64,000 nt of DNA. It comes from Sulfurimonas sp. (lineage in GTDB: Bacteria; Campylobacterota; Campylobacteria; Campylobacterales; Sulfurimonadaceae). The notes under the pieces were generated by a model, which saw only the letters and a program-made list of their open reading frames with translations, was not told where the DNA came from and ran no database searches. Shown here piece by piece: positions 34,181 to 42,672 of the stretch (positions are counted from its first letter, which is position 1; each line of letters starts with the position of its first letter). A program made the translations under genes and the position numbers. The stretch covers positions 2,469,405 to 2,533,404 of the forward strand of contig NZ_CP093397.1 in NCBI RefSeq assembly GCF_029027585.1, given 5' to 3'.

Positions 34181-35749
34181 ATGTCAATAAATTGTATAAG
34201 AACATTAATCGAAGATGCACAAGTAACTCACGGAGATAAAATAGCTTTAGTTTTAAATGAAAAGAGTATGACATATAGTGAACTTTACACAAAAGTAAAT
34301 CAAGTTGCATACTATTTAAATGAGTTAAATTTACCTAAGGATTCTAGAGTAGGAGTTTATTCAAACAAAGGTATAGAACAAGTTATTGCAATATTAGCTA
34401 TTTTATCAACAAATTATATTTTAGTTCCTCTTACAAAACTGCTAAAACCAGAACAGATTGAGTATATAATTAATGATTGTGACATCAAATGCATAATCAC
34501 AGACAAACTAAAACTTCAAAGCATTGAGGAGATAAGTTTTGATGGTCATATTGTTTCGTATGAAACATCAGACAAGCAAATACCTTCATTTGAAGAAATA
34601 TTTAAATACTATAATAAGCCTTATGTTTGTGATATAAATGGACACAACAATGCGCTTATTACTTACTCTTTTGGTGTATCTGGAACTCCAAAAGGAATCG
34701 TTATTTCGCATAGAAACCTGATAGATTCTGCACGAGTTGTTTCTGGGTATTTAGACTTAAAAGAAGAAGATGTTATTTCTGGCTTGTTAATTTTCAACCT
34801 CGACTATGGACTAAATCAATTGTTTTGTACGCTTTATAAAAGAGCAACTTTAGCTCTGCATAGATTTATACTAGCAGGGGACTTCTTTAACCACATTATA
34901 GATGACAGCGTAACTATAATTCCTTTAATGCCTATAAATATAACTCAAATGTTTGATGAAGAGATGCAAAGACTACCAAGTGCTGAGCTTTTTGCAAATG
35001 TAAAAACTATAACTTCTTCTGGTGGGAATGTAACGCACAAGATGATAAGTGAATGTAAAAAACTTTTTACAAATGCAAACTTTTACTCTATGCATGGTTT
35101 AACTGAGGCATTTCGTTCTACTTATTTAGATCCTTCTCAAGTTGGCATCCGCCCTGATTCCATAGGAAAAGCAATTTCTGATGTGGAACTATATGTTATC
35201 AATAAAGACGGTAAAGAGTGTGGAGTAAGAGAAGTAGGGGAGTTAATCCATAGAGGTGGTTATATATACAAAGGATTTTGGAACGCACCAGAACAAAATG
35301 AACAAAGATTTAAATCAATTCAAATTTTAAAAGATGTTATAAACTTAGAAGGTCAACTAACAGATGAGATAGTAGTTGCATCTGGAGATTATGTGTATAA
35401 AGATGAAGAGGGTTATTTTTACTTTGTTGCAAGACACGATAATATGATAAAAACAAGAGGCTTTAGAGTTTCTCCACTTGAGATTGAATCTGCAGTGGCA
35501 AAAAATATACCTCAAATAGAACAATGTGCAATTTTTTCAATAGATAATGAACTAATAGAAGAAGAGATAATTATGGTTTACTCAGCTTCATCAGAAATAG
35601 CACCAAAAGAGATACTATTTGAGCTTAAGAAGCATCTAGCATCTTACATGATTCCTAGTAGAGTTATATATAAAAAATCTCTTCCTTTAATTCAGAGTGA
35701 TAAAAATAAGATAAATATAGATGAGTTAAAAAAAGAGTTAGAAATCTAA
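34181..35749 (+). CDS. AMP-forming acyl/amino-acid ligase of the glutamate mutase operon
   Basis: 522 aa ANL-superfamily enzyme. P-loop A3 is YSFGVSGTPKGIVISHRN, A5 is YSMHGLTEAFR (normally YGxTE), A7 SGDYVYKDEEGYFYFVARHD, A8 KTRGFRVSPLEIE, and a C-terminal lysine motif SDKNKIN. All adenylation elements are present; there is no carrier or condensation domain. Standing last in the operon, one base after glmL, it probably activates methylaspartate, a derivative such as mesaconate, or an acyl partner. The substrate cannot be read from sequence. Its last 12 bases overlap the convergent gene. Confidence 0.82.
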   Translation: MSINCIRTLIEDAQVTHGDKIALVLNEKSMTYSELYTKVNQVAYYLNELNLPKDSRVGVYSNKGIEQVIAILAILSTNYILVPLTKLLKPEQIEYIINDCDIKCIITDKLKLQSIEEISFDGHIVSYETSDKQIPSFEEIFKYYNKPYVCDINGHNNALITYSFGVSGTPKGIVISHRNLIDSARVVSGYLDLKEEDVISGLLIFNLDYGLNQLFCTLYKRATLALHRFILAGDFFNHIIDDSVTIIPLMPINITQMFDEEMQRLPSAELFANVKTITSSGGNVTHKMISECKKLFTNANFYSMHGLTEAFRSTYLDPSQVGIRPDSIGKAISDVELYVINKDGKECGVREVGELIHRGGYIYKGFWNAPEQNEQRFKSIQILKDVINLEGQLTDEIVVASGDYVYKDEEGYFYFVARHDNMIKTRGFRVSPLEIESAVAKNIPQIEQCAIFSIDNELIEEEIIMVYSASSEIAPKEILFELKKHLASYMIPSRVIYKKSLPLIQSDKNKINIDELKKELEI

Positions 35750-36736
35750 AGTCAGTTGTTGAGTTTGTTTTGTAGTTTCTCGGTCTAAAATTGACTTATC
35801 TACCCCAACTATAAGGGCAAAATGAAAGCTATTTTCTTTTAGTAAAGTTAAAATATCTTCTGTACTTTCATAAACAAATATATTTTCATTTTCTGTCTGT
35901 TGGATGCTAGAAGGAAGTATAAAGATTATATTTGCCCAAGAAGCTCTTGTTTGTAAAAAACTTATCTCACTATCTATAAGACTTGTATTTGGTTCAAAAA
36001 TCAAAACCTTGTCACTTGTTCCAAAGTTTTTAATCTCAAATTTTTTATTTGTAAATACTGCTTCAAAATGCTCTATTGGTGTAAATTTTCTAAGCCTAAA
36101 GTTTATTTTTAAATTTTTCAATAGATGCAAAAGTTCTTCAAGGTAAGGTATAAAGAAGGGAGAAATAAGTTGTCTTTCATAAAAAACATCATCATAGATA
36201 AAAGATGTTTCAAAAAGTGTTTGCTCCATAATTTCTATCGGTTGTACTGCTGTTTTTGGAAGAGCTTTAACATTTGCGAACATATCTCTAGGATTTAGAG
36301 TAGGGCAAAACAAAACTGTCGCTCTATCTTCTATCTGCCAAAGAGATTTAAAAACAGTTCTCATATCTCCTTTTACAACTAAAAAGCTTGTTTGTGTTAT
36401 GACTTGAAGAGCAAGTTTTAAAATTATCTCATTACATTCATAAGCTATGATTTCTTTTTCTATTAGTTTAAATCGTAAAAGTCTTTTTAAAGCATCGTCG
36501 AGATTAGTAACTTTTATCCAAGCGATTTCATTATCACTAATGAGTGTTGGTTTATCAAAAACTATACCATAGGCACCATTTTGTACGGCAGCATCTATAC
36601 TATTTTCATCAAAACTAAAAAATATATCGCCTCTTTTTACCTTGTTAGCATCAAATATAATGTTTTCAAAGTTGCTAACGCAAGGCTCATTTATGAGCTC
36701 AGCGCGCGTAAGTGCTAGAAAGTTTTCTAATCTCAT
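35738..36736 (-). CDS. Degenerate Mur-ligase-like protein
   Basis: 332 aa. The first 90 residues (NFENIIFDANKVKRGDIFFS, then AVQNGAYGIVFDKP) look like the UDP-substrate domain of MurE/MurF. Where the ATP-binding GxxGKT should follow, the sequence is VVKGDMRTVFKS, lacking the P-loop Gly-Lys-Thr. The C-terminal region has weak resemblance only, and total length is about 130 residues short of MurF. A non-catalytic relative is the simplest reading. Stop overlaps metG start by four bases on its upstream side. Confidence 0.6.
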   Translation of the reverse strand: MRLENFLALTRAELINEPCVSNFENIIFDANKVKRGDIFFSFDENSIDAAVQNGAYGIVFDKPTLISDNEIAWIKVTNLDDALKRLLRFKLIEKEIIAYECNEIILKLALQVITQTSFLVVKGDMRTVFKSLWQIEDRATVLFCPTLNPRDMFANVKALPKTAVQPIEIMEQTLFETSFIYDDVFYERQLISPFFIPYLEELLHLLKNLKINFRLRKFTPIEHFEAVFTNKKFEIKNFGTSDKVLIFEPNTSLIDSEISFLQTRASWANIIFILPSSIQQTENENIFVYESTEDILTLLKENSFHFALIVGVDKSILDRETTKQTQQLTLDF

Positions 36737-38676
36737 CCAATAGGTGTGCCTGCCTTTTTAGGTTTTTCAGGTCTAACTAAACACAGACCCTCTTCATCTT
36801 TAGCAGCAAGAAGCATTCCTTCTGACATCATTCCCATTAATTTTGCAGGTTTTAGGTTTGCAACGACACAAACTTGTGTACCAATAAGTGACTCAGCGCT
36901 ATAAAATTCTTTTATTCCAGCAACAACTTGTCTTGGAGTATCTTCACCTAAGTCAACTTGAAGTTTTAAAAGCTTCTTACTCTTAGGTACTTCTTCCGCT
37001 TCTATTACAACACCAATTTTTAAAGATGTTTCAAAAAATTGACCGATTTCTATTAGATTGTCTTTTTCAGCTTCCTTTTTTTCCTTCATATCTTCTTTCA
37101 TTTTATCATTTGGTTTATCATCTGGCATAGCTTTTGGAGCTTCAGGCATTAAAGGCTCTTCAACGCGAGGAAAAAGAGGTGGAACTTTCTTAATATTAAA
37201 TAATTTCAATAGTTTTTTACCCAAAACAAGCTCTTTATAGCTTTGGTTATTTATCTCAAAACTAAGTGCGTCTGCTATTGTTGCTGTTGTGTTTGGCATG
37301 ACAGGACTAAGCATTATAGATGCTTTAGCTAAGATATTTGCAACTAAAGCGACCGTTGCTAAAGCCTCATCTTTTCTATCTTCTTTCATTTTTACCCAAG
37401 GAGCGTGCTCTTCAATAGCTTTGTTTCCAATAGCAAAAAGTTTCCATAACTCTTCAAGGTATCTGTGCGTTTGCATATTTTGCATAAAAGCATCTAGGTT
37501 ATTTAAAGCTTCATTCATGGCATCTAGTTCTTTTGAGTGATATTGTTCAACATTAGCACTATCGATCTCAAAATCAGAGTATTTTCCGCTCATTCCAATG
37601 ATACGATTTAAAAGATTACCTAAATCGTTACTAAGTTCAGAATTTATTCTATCTATAAAAGCTCTTTGAGAAAAATCTCCATCTTGACCAAAAGGAACTT
37701 CTCTGAGCATAAAATATCTTAGGTTTTCAACACCATAAGCATCTGAAACTTCTTTAGGAGAGATGACATTTCCTTTAGACTTACTCATTTTTTCACCATC
37801 TCTTGTCCACCAACCATGAACACCGATATGCTTAGGAAGAGGCAAGCCAAGGCTCATCAAAAATGCTGGCCAGTAAATAGCGTGAAAACGAAGAATATCT
37901 TTACCTACAAAGTGTGTAGATGCTGGCCAATACTTCATGTTTTCTTCATCTTTTCCATACCCTAAAGCTGTGATATAGTTCATCAAAGCATCTAGCCAAA
38001 CATACATAACATGATTTTTATCATTCATAGAATCTGGAAGTTTAACACCCCAAGTAAAAGAGGTACGAGTCACAGAAAGGTCATGAAGTCCACCTTTTAC
38101 GAAGTTTATCACTTCATTTGCACGAGAACGAGGAAGAATAAAATCAGGATTGTCTTCATAATGCTTTAGCAAGGCATCTTCATATTTTGATAATTTAAAA
38201 AAATAACTCTCTTCTTTTACAGTACTTGTTGCTCTGCCACAATCAGGACAAAACTCACCATCTATAAGTTGTGTTTCTGGGAAAAAAGTTTCACAACTTA
38301 CGCAGTAATGACCTTCATAAAAATCTTTATAAATATCGCCTTTAGCATGCATGACTTCAAAGGCTTTTTGCACACCTATTTTATGATCAGCATCTGTTGT
38401 TCTTATAAACTTATCATAATCTATCTCGAACTCATCCCATAATGTTTTAAAGGTTGCACTTATCTCATCTGCAAATTCTTGAGTAGGTTTGTTGTTCTTT
38501 TGTGCAGATTCTTCAATCTTTTGACCATGCTCATCAGTTCCAGTTAAAAAGTAAGTATCATTTCCTTTTAGTTTCTCATATCTAGTCATAGTATCAGCAA
38601 TAAAAGTTGTATAAGCATGCCCAATATGAGCCTCCCCATTAACATAGTAGATAGGTGTTGTTATATATTTACTCAA
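36733..38676 (-). CDS. metG: Methionyl-tRNA synthetase
   Basis: 647 aa class I enzyme. HIGH motif as VNGEAHIGHAYT near residue 15; zinc knuckle with CVSCETFF and FCPDCG; KMSKSKGN at about residue 300. A charged Lys/Glu linker (around residue 520) leads to a C-terminal tRNA-binding OB domain (DLGEDTPRQVVAGIKEFYSAESLIG), typical of the dimeric bacterial form. Overlaps the Mur-like gene by four bases. Confidence 0.96.
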   Translation of the reverse strand: MSKYITTPIYYVNGEAHIGHAYTTFIADTMTRYEKLKGNDTYFLTGTDEHGQKIEESAQKNNKPTQEFADEISATFKTLWDEFEIDYDKFIRTTDADHKIGVQKAFEVMHAKGDIYKDFYEGHYCVSCETFFPETQLIDGEFCPDCGRATSTVKEESYFFKLSKYEDALLKHYEDNPDFILPRSRANEVINFVKGGLHDLSVTRTSFTWGVKLPDSMNDKNHVMYVWLDALMNYITALGYGKDEENMKYWPASTHFVGKDILRFHAIYWPAFLMSLGLPLPKHIGVHGWWTRDGEKMSKSKGNVISPKEVSDAYGVENLRYFMLREVPFGQDGDFSQRAFIDRINSELSNDLGNLLNRIIGMSGKYSDFEIDSANVEQYHSKELDAMNEALNNLDAFMQNMQTHRYLEELWKLFAIGNKAIEEHAPWVKMKEDRKDEALATVALVANILAKASIMLSPVMPNTTATIADALSFEINNQSYKELVLGKKLLKLFNIKKVPPLFPRVEEPLMPEAPKAMPDDKPNDKMKEDMKEKKEAEKDNLIEIGQFFETSLKIGVVIEAEEVPKSKKLLKLQVDLGEDTPRQVVAGIKEFYSAESLIGTQVCVVANLKPAKLMGMMSEGMLLAAKDEEGLCLVRPEKPKKAGTPIG

Positions 38677-38703
38677 AATTATCTTCCTTAATTTTATTTA
38701 TTA

Positions 38704-38910
38704 TCAAAATTCAAATCCGCCTGTTTCGCCTTTAGACATACTATTGTAAACAGACTTTATATAATCATTTCTTAATTTGCAAGTCAAATATTTTTCACAG
38801 ATGCTGCAAGTTTTTAAATTATTTTCTTTTTGACAAGCTTGAAGTTCTTTTATCATCTCATCGAGATGAAGTTCAAACTTATCTACCGGTTTATTATGCG
38901 TTTCTTGCAT
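38704..38910 (-). CDS. Small Cys-containing hypothetical protein, 68 aa
   Basis: A helix ([19 protein letters not shown]) followed by the pattern C-x9-C-x2-C-x6-C ([11 protein letters not shown]), a possible zinc or iron-sulfur site, then a polar tail ending GETGGFEF. Its start overlaps the fbp end by 17 bases, so it is translated with fbp and lies just upstream of metG. Unknown function; conserved small genes of this kind occur beside metG/fbp in relatives, as far as I recall. Confidence 0.6.
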   Translation of the reverse strand: MQETHNKPVDKFELHLDEMIKELQACQKENNLKTCSICEKYLTCKLRNDYIKSVYNSMSKGETGGFEF

Positions 38911-39735
38911 AGACTTCTTTTACTCTAGCTATCTCATACTTTGAGCCAAAAAAGCATGGTGAAGTATCATGAATATGCTTGTGTCCAAGTTCCATCAGAT
39001 CTACTTTACCATCGATTGCCTCTCCACCAGCTGTGTTGTATATAAAAGCAAAAGGGAAAACTTCAAAAAGTTTACGAAGTTTTCCATCTGGCATATCACT
39101 TGTAGCAGGGTAGCTAAAAAGACCGCCACCTTTTAGTAAGATTTGGTGTAAATCTGGAACCATTCCACCTGAGTATCTAAGACGATAACCTTCAGCGAAT
39201 AGTCCATCTACCATCTCTTTATGATAACTTGGCCAATTTTTTTGAGTTCCCCAGGAGCATTTAGTTTACCTTTTTCATTTAGGCGTATCTCTTTTACAAA
39301 TTCAAAAACTTCACCTTGAAGTAGGTGAAGTTTTGTTTTGTTGTGAGCAAAAACCATCTCAACACGAGGACCAAAAACAACATAACAAGATGCCACCATA
39401 TTTTTCGCACCAAAAGCATTTTCATAGATGCCAAAGATAGAACCAACACTAAGGTTAACATCAACCAAAGAAGAACCATCTAGTGGATCATAAGCGATAA
39501 AATACTTACCATCTTCATGCAGTAGCATCTCTTTTTCTTTTTCTTCACTTGCAATAGTATGAATTGAAGATACTTGAGAAAACTCTTCTTCGATTATCAT
39601 ATCACATTGAATATCAAGTTGAAGTTGAGTTTCTCCAGATGCATTTGCTTGTTGTGAATAGCCTATATCTTTTACATCTATGGCTACTTTAATTCTTTTT
39701 GCTGTTTTTTGAATCGCTTCAAATATATCTGTCAT
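38894..39735 (-). CDS. fbp: Fructose-1,6-bisphosphatase class I, split by an apparent -1 frameshift
   Basis: Gluconeogenic phosphatase, fitting autotrophic growth. N-terminal frame 39208-39735 has the metal-binding IASEEKE and [24 protein letters not shown]-terminal frame 38894 to about 39246 has [18 protein letters not shown] and [16 protein letters not shown]. The break is in [20 protein letters not shown]: adding one G to the four-base G run (CCCC at 39249-39252 on the plus strand) restores PGGTQKNW. Joined length is about 280 aa, normal. Likely a base-calling error. ATG at 39735 directly follows mobB. Confidence 0.9.
39249..39252 (-). other. Frameshift site in fbp (short G run)
   Basis: Four C on the plus strand (GGGG in the gene). 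Five G would give the conserved PGGTQKNW and join the two frames without any other change. Confidence 0.8.
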
Positions 39736-40238
39736 TTATACTTCCTTCGCATTTTTAAGTATCCAAGATATTATATCTTCGCAATTATTTAAGTCCAATA
39801 TATCCACATTACTTGGGATATCATACTCTTGCGTATTAATACTATCATCAATCGCTAAAGCATTCATGTATGGAAAATAATCACTATCTAATCTATCTCT
39901 AAATATACTAATTCGTGGTAAGGGCAAAGTTTTTAAGCCTTCAACCAACAAAATATCAAACTTATCAAACAGACGAATCATCTCATCTAAATCTTTATTT
40001 CTTTTTGAGAAGTAAGTTGTTCTAGCCGGGAGGTTACAATAACTTCTGCGCCAGTATCAGAAAATTTATAACTATCCTTACCAACAACATCAAAACTTGC
40101 CTTATCACTTGGGTCATGTTTGATGATTGCTACTTCTTTTTTATACTCATGTATCAGCTTTCTTGCAACTTTTAATATAAGAGTAGTTTTTCCGCTGTTT
40201 GATGGACCTGTAAATGCAACTGCTAATCTTTTTTTCAA
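39736..40238 (-). CDS. mobB: Molybdopterin-guanine dinucleotide synthesis adaptor MobB, split by an apparent -1 frameshift
   Basis: GTP-binding partner of MobA in molybdenum-cofactor maturation. The N-terminal frame (39987-40238) has the P-loop GPSNSGKTTL and IIKHDPSD, KFSDTGAEVIVTS. The second frame (from 39736) contains LLVEGLKTLPLPRISIFR, the family's hallmark. The change of frame is at ACCTCCCGGCTAG: one more C gives VTSPARTTYFSKRNKD, matching the usual SPxRTT. The run is GGG at 40028-40030 on the plus strand. Start is TTG at 40238. Presence of MobB implies bis-MGD enzymes such as nitrate or formate-type oxidoreductases elsewhere in the genome. Confidence 0.85.
40028..40030 (-). other. 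Frameshift site in mobB (short C run)
   Basis: GGG on the plus strand (CCC in the gene). Inserting one base restores TSPARTT and fuses the two mobB frames. Confidence 0.75.
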
Positions 40239-40316
40239 CTTTTTATCTTTATATAAAATTTTAGTGATTATACAAAATACTCATTAAAAACTTGTTTAAT
40301 AAGCTATAATTCCCTA

Positions 40317-40811
40317 ATGAAATATACTCTACCAATTATAATCTTTTCTTTACTCTTTTTTGGATGCGCAGACAAAAATGCTTTTTCCAAGTTTAACATG
40401 CAAAAAACGCAAGAACTAAGTGCTGCAAACTCTCAAAGTTCTAAGGTGAAAACTGGTGAAAATATTGACGGCATAGTTTCTGCAATATACCTAAATAAAG
40501 TTTACCCAAATATATATACTGTAAATGAATATTTTTATGTTTTTTTATATTTAAAAGATGAAAAAAAGATGTATAACCCAAATAGTACAGATGATATAAA
40601 ACTAACAATAAAACTTAATAATAAACTGCCTATAAAAGTAGAAGAACTTTCAAATGAAAATAAATTTTCTTATCTAGCATCTGTGAAAAATGAGTGGCAA
40701 AGATATTATCTTTTAGCTTATAAAAAAGATGTAAATAGTACCCTTAACCTTGCGCTCGAAAGCGGTCTGTCATCTTCGGATAAGTTAGTATTTCAAAAAG
40801 ATGAACAATAG
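40317..40811 (+). CDS. Hypothetical lipoprotein
   Basis: 164 aa. Lipoprotein signal MKYTLPIIIFSLLFFGC with lipobox Cys at residue 17, then a beta-rich domain (IDGIVSAIYLNKVYPNIYTV, FYVFLYLKD, DIKLTIKLNNKLP). No family recognised. Its last 68 bases overlap the convergent lytic transglycosylase gene, so both C-termini are encoded on the same DNA. Confidence 0.7.
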   Translation: MKYTLPIIIFSLLFFGCADKNAFSKFNMQKTQELSAANSQSSKVKTGENIDGIVSAIYLNKVYPNIYTVNEYFYVFLYLKDEKKMYNPNSTDDIKLTIKLNNKLPIKVEELSNENKFSYLASVKNEWQRYYLLAYKKDVNSTLNLALESGLSSSDKLVFQKDEQ

Positions 40812-42366
40812 AGATATCTTCTCCTAAGACTTTTTTATACATCACATAATTTGCTAAAACTTTTTTACCATATTCTCTACTTTCGCTATTAGCCATCATT
40901 TCCATACTTAAAAATGGTTCGTATTTACCGCTGTTAAAATTGCCTTTCATTAAATATTTTCTAAAAAAGCCCATTCCCCCATTGTATGCATAAGCCATGA
41001 AAAGAGGGTGGTAAAGTGATTTTTGCATCCATTTTAGATGATTTAGAGCATAGTTTATATTATTCTTAGGAATAAACATTTCATCATAATTTTGTATTGG
41101 ATTTTTAATATTTTTACTTATGGCATCTGTCACAAAAGGCATTATTTGCATTAAACCAAGTGCGTAAGACCTAGATAGGGCAGATGGAATCAACTGACTT
41201 TCTTGCCTCATTATTGCATACACTAATGCCTTTTTATCAGTAGTAACTTCTCTTAAATACCTATCATAAGGCATGACATAACCATGCATGTTAAACCCAA
41301 AAGCTTTTTCCAATATAAAAGTTTGAACAGGAACCATCTCTAGTTCCATATATTTTTGAGAAAGTTGATAAAGTTCTTCTTTTGGTGTATTTTTGATCTC
41401 TTGAAGTATTTGCGACCATTCAAATGGATTTTGAAGGTCTTTTTCATGTTTATTATCATTTATTTCTACAGCACTAAAGTAGTTTGAAAAGTTTTTGTTT
41501 GTTATTTCACTTGCGTAAAGAGTATATATATTGATATCTCCACTAAGCATTAAGCTGTCTAAATATTTCTTATTTTTTGTTACTTTATACATCCAAAAAT
41601 TATTTTTATCTCTATCTATTTTCTTTTTAGCTTTTAACATAGATATGTGAAAATACTGTATAGCTTGGTCTTCATTTGAATGTTTGAGATGATTTAGAGC
41701 TAAATAAAAGTTACTTTTTGAGTTTAAATTTTTACTATCAATATTTAATAATGATACTTGGAGCCTATTTAAATGATTGTCATGTGTGACAATTTTGATA
41801 AACCTAGAAATCTTCCAGGAAGAAGAAAGTTTATTTACAAACTCTTGGGTTAAGTAGAGGTTTAAATGCTTTCTTCTGTGATTTCTAGTTGTACTCAGGA
41901 AAAGTGTCAAAATAGTATCGCTACTGTATTTTGCATAAGCTTTTTGAGAGTAGGGCTCATTTTGAATTTTTAATAACTCTTTTTTTGATTTTGATGTAAT
42001 TCGTTTAGATAGCTTAGTTCTTTGTTTTTTGCTTAAAGCTAAAGTTTTATAAGGAGAAAAAGCCAATTCTAAACACTTTTTATTTTTAATGGAGAGTAAA
42101 TCTCTTCTGTTAATACAAGATACTTTCTTTTTTGTTTTTTTGTTGTTTGTTTTTTTTGCATAAAGACGCAATAGCTTTCTGCTCTTGCCTTTGACTTGAG
42201 AGTAGGCTTTGTCAGCTTGAGATGGGCTTATATCTTGTTTTAGATACTGCCATATCATAAAGTTTTTAGCACGGCTTGGTGGCTTAGAGTTAATATCTTG
42301 AAGTGTTATACTCGCATCTATAGATGCGAGTATAAAAGTAAGTAAAAATATTACTTTAAACATCAA
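40744..42366 (-). CDS. Soluble lytic murein transglycosylase (Slt-like)
   Basis: 540 aa. A signal peptide (MFKVIFLLTFILASIDA) leads a long alpha-helical superhelix region with many basic residues, then a C-terminal SLT domain at about residues 370-510: catalytic Glu in AIMRQESQLIPSALSRSYAL, then GLMQIMPFVT and MAYAYNGGMGFFRKY. Overall layout is that of E. coli Slt70. The upstream YggT gene ends six bases before its start, so the two may be transcribed together. Confidence 0.88.
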   Translation of the reverse strand: MMFKVIFLLTFILASIDASITLQDINSKPPSRAKNFMIWQYLKQDISPSQADKAYSQVKGKSRKLLRLYAKKTNNKKTKKKVSCINRRDLLSIKNKKCLELAFSPYKTLALSKKQRTKLSKRITSKSKKELLKIQNEPYSQKAYAKYSSDTILTLFLSTTRNHRRKHLNLYLTQEFVNKLSSSWKISRFIKIVTHDNHLNRLQVSLLNIDSKNLNSKSNFYLALNHLKHSNEDQAIQYFHISMLKAKKKIDRDKNNFWMYKVTKNKKYLDSLMLSGDINIYTLYASEITNKNFSNYFSAVEINDNKHEKDLQNPFEWSQILQEIKNTPKEELYQLSQKYMELEMVPVQTFILEKAFGFNMHGYVMPYDRYLREVTTDKKALVYAIMRQESQLIPSALSRSYALGLMQIMPFVTDAISKNIKNPIQNYDEMFIPKNNINYALNHLKWMQKSLYHPLFMAYAYNGGMGFFRKYLMKGNFNSGKYEPFLSMEMMANSESREYGKKVLANYVMYKKVLGEDISIVHLFEILTYPKMTDRFRAQG

Positions 42367-42372
42367 ACACTT

Positions 42373-42672
42373 CTATAAAGAACTCGCAATAAGCACGAAG
42401 AGGTAGTCTATTAAAATAACCAATACATTTAGTCCTATAATGATGATTAAAGGTGCCAAATCAATGCCATTCATAATATTTGTCTTTATAAATCTTCTTA
42501 CAAAAACATATGCGGGGTTTGTTACTCTATATAAAAACTGAACAACAGGATTGAAAGGGTCAGGATTAACAAAACTTAGTAGTGCTGCTATAATTATTAC
42601 CCAGATATACATCTCTATTATGCCTGTAAACAGACCTCCAAGTTTTAAAATTGTTACGCCTAAAGAGCTCAT
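42373..42672 (-). CDS. YggT family membrane protein
   Basis: 99 aa with three hydrophobic segments. The conserved core NPDPFNPVVQFLYRVTNPAYVF, with the Asp-Pro/Asn-Pro pattern and following FIKTNI, identifies YggT (Ycf19) proteins, linked elsewhere to cell division or cation stress. The start overlaps the end of the GltX-like gene by four bases. Confidence 0.88.
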   Translation of the reverse strand: MSSLGVTILKLGGLFTGIIEMYIWVIIIAALLSFVNPDPFNPVVQFLYRVTNPAYVFVRRFIKTNIMNGIDLAPLIIIIGLNVLVILIDYLFVLIASSL

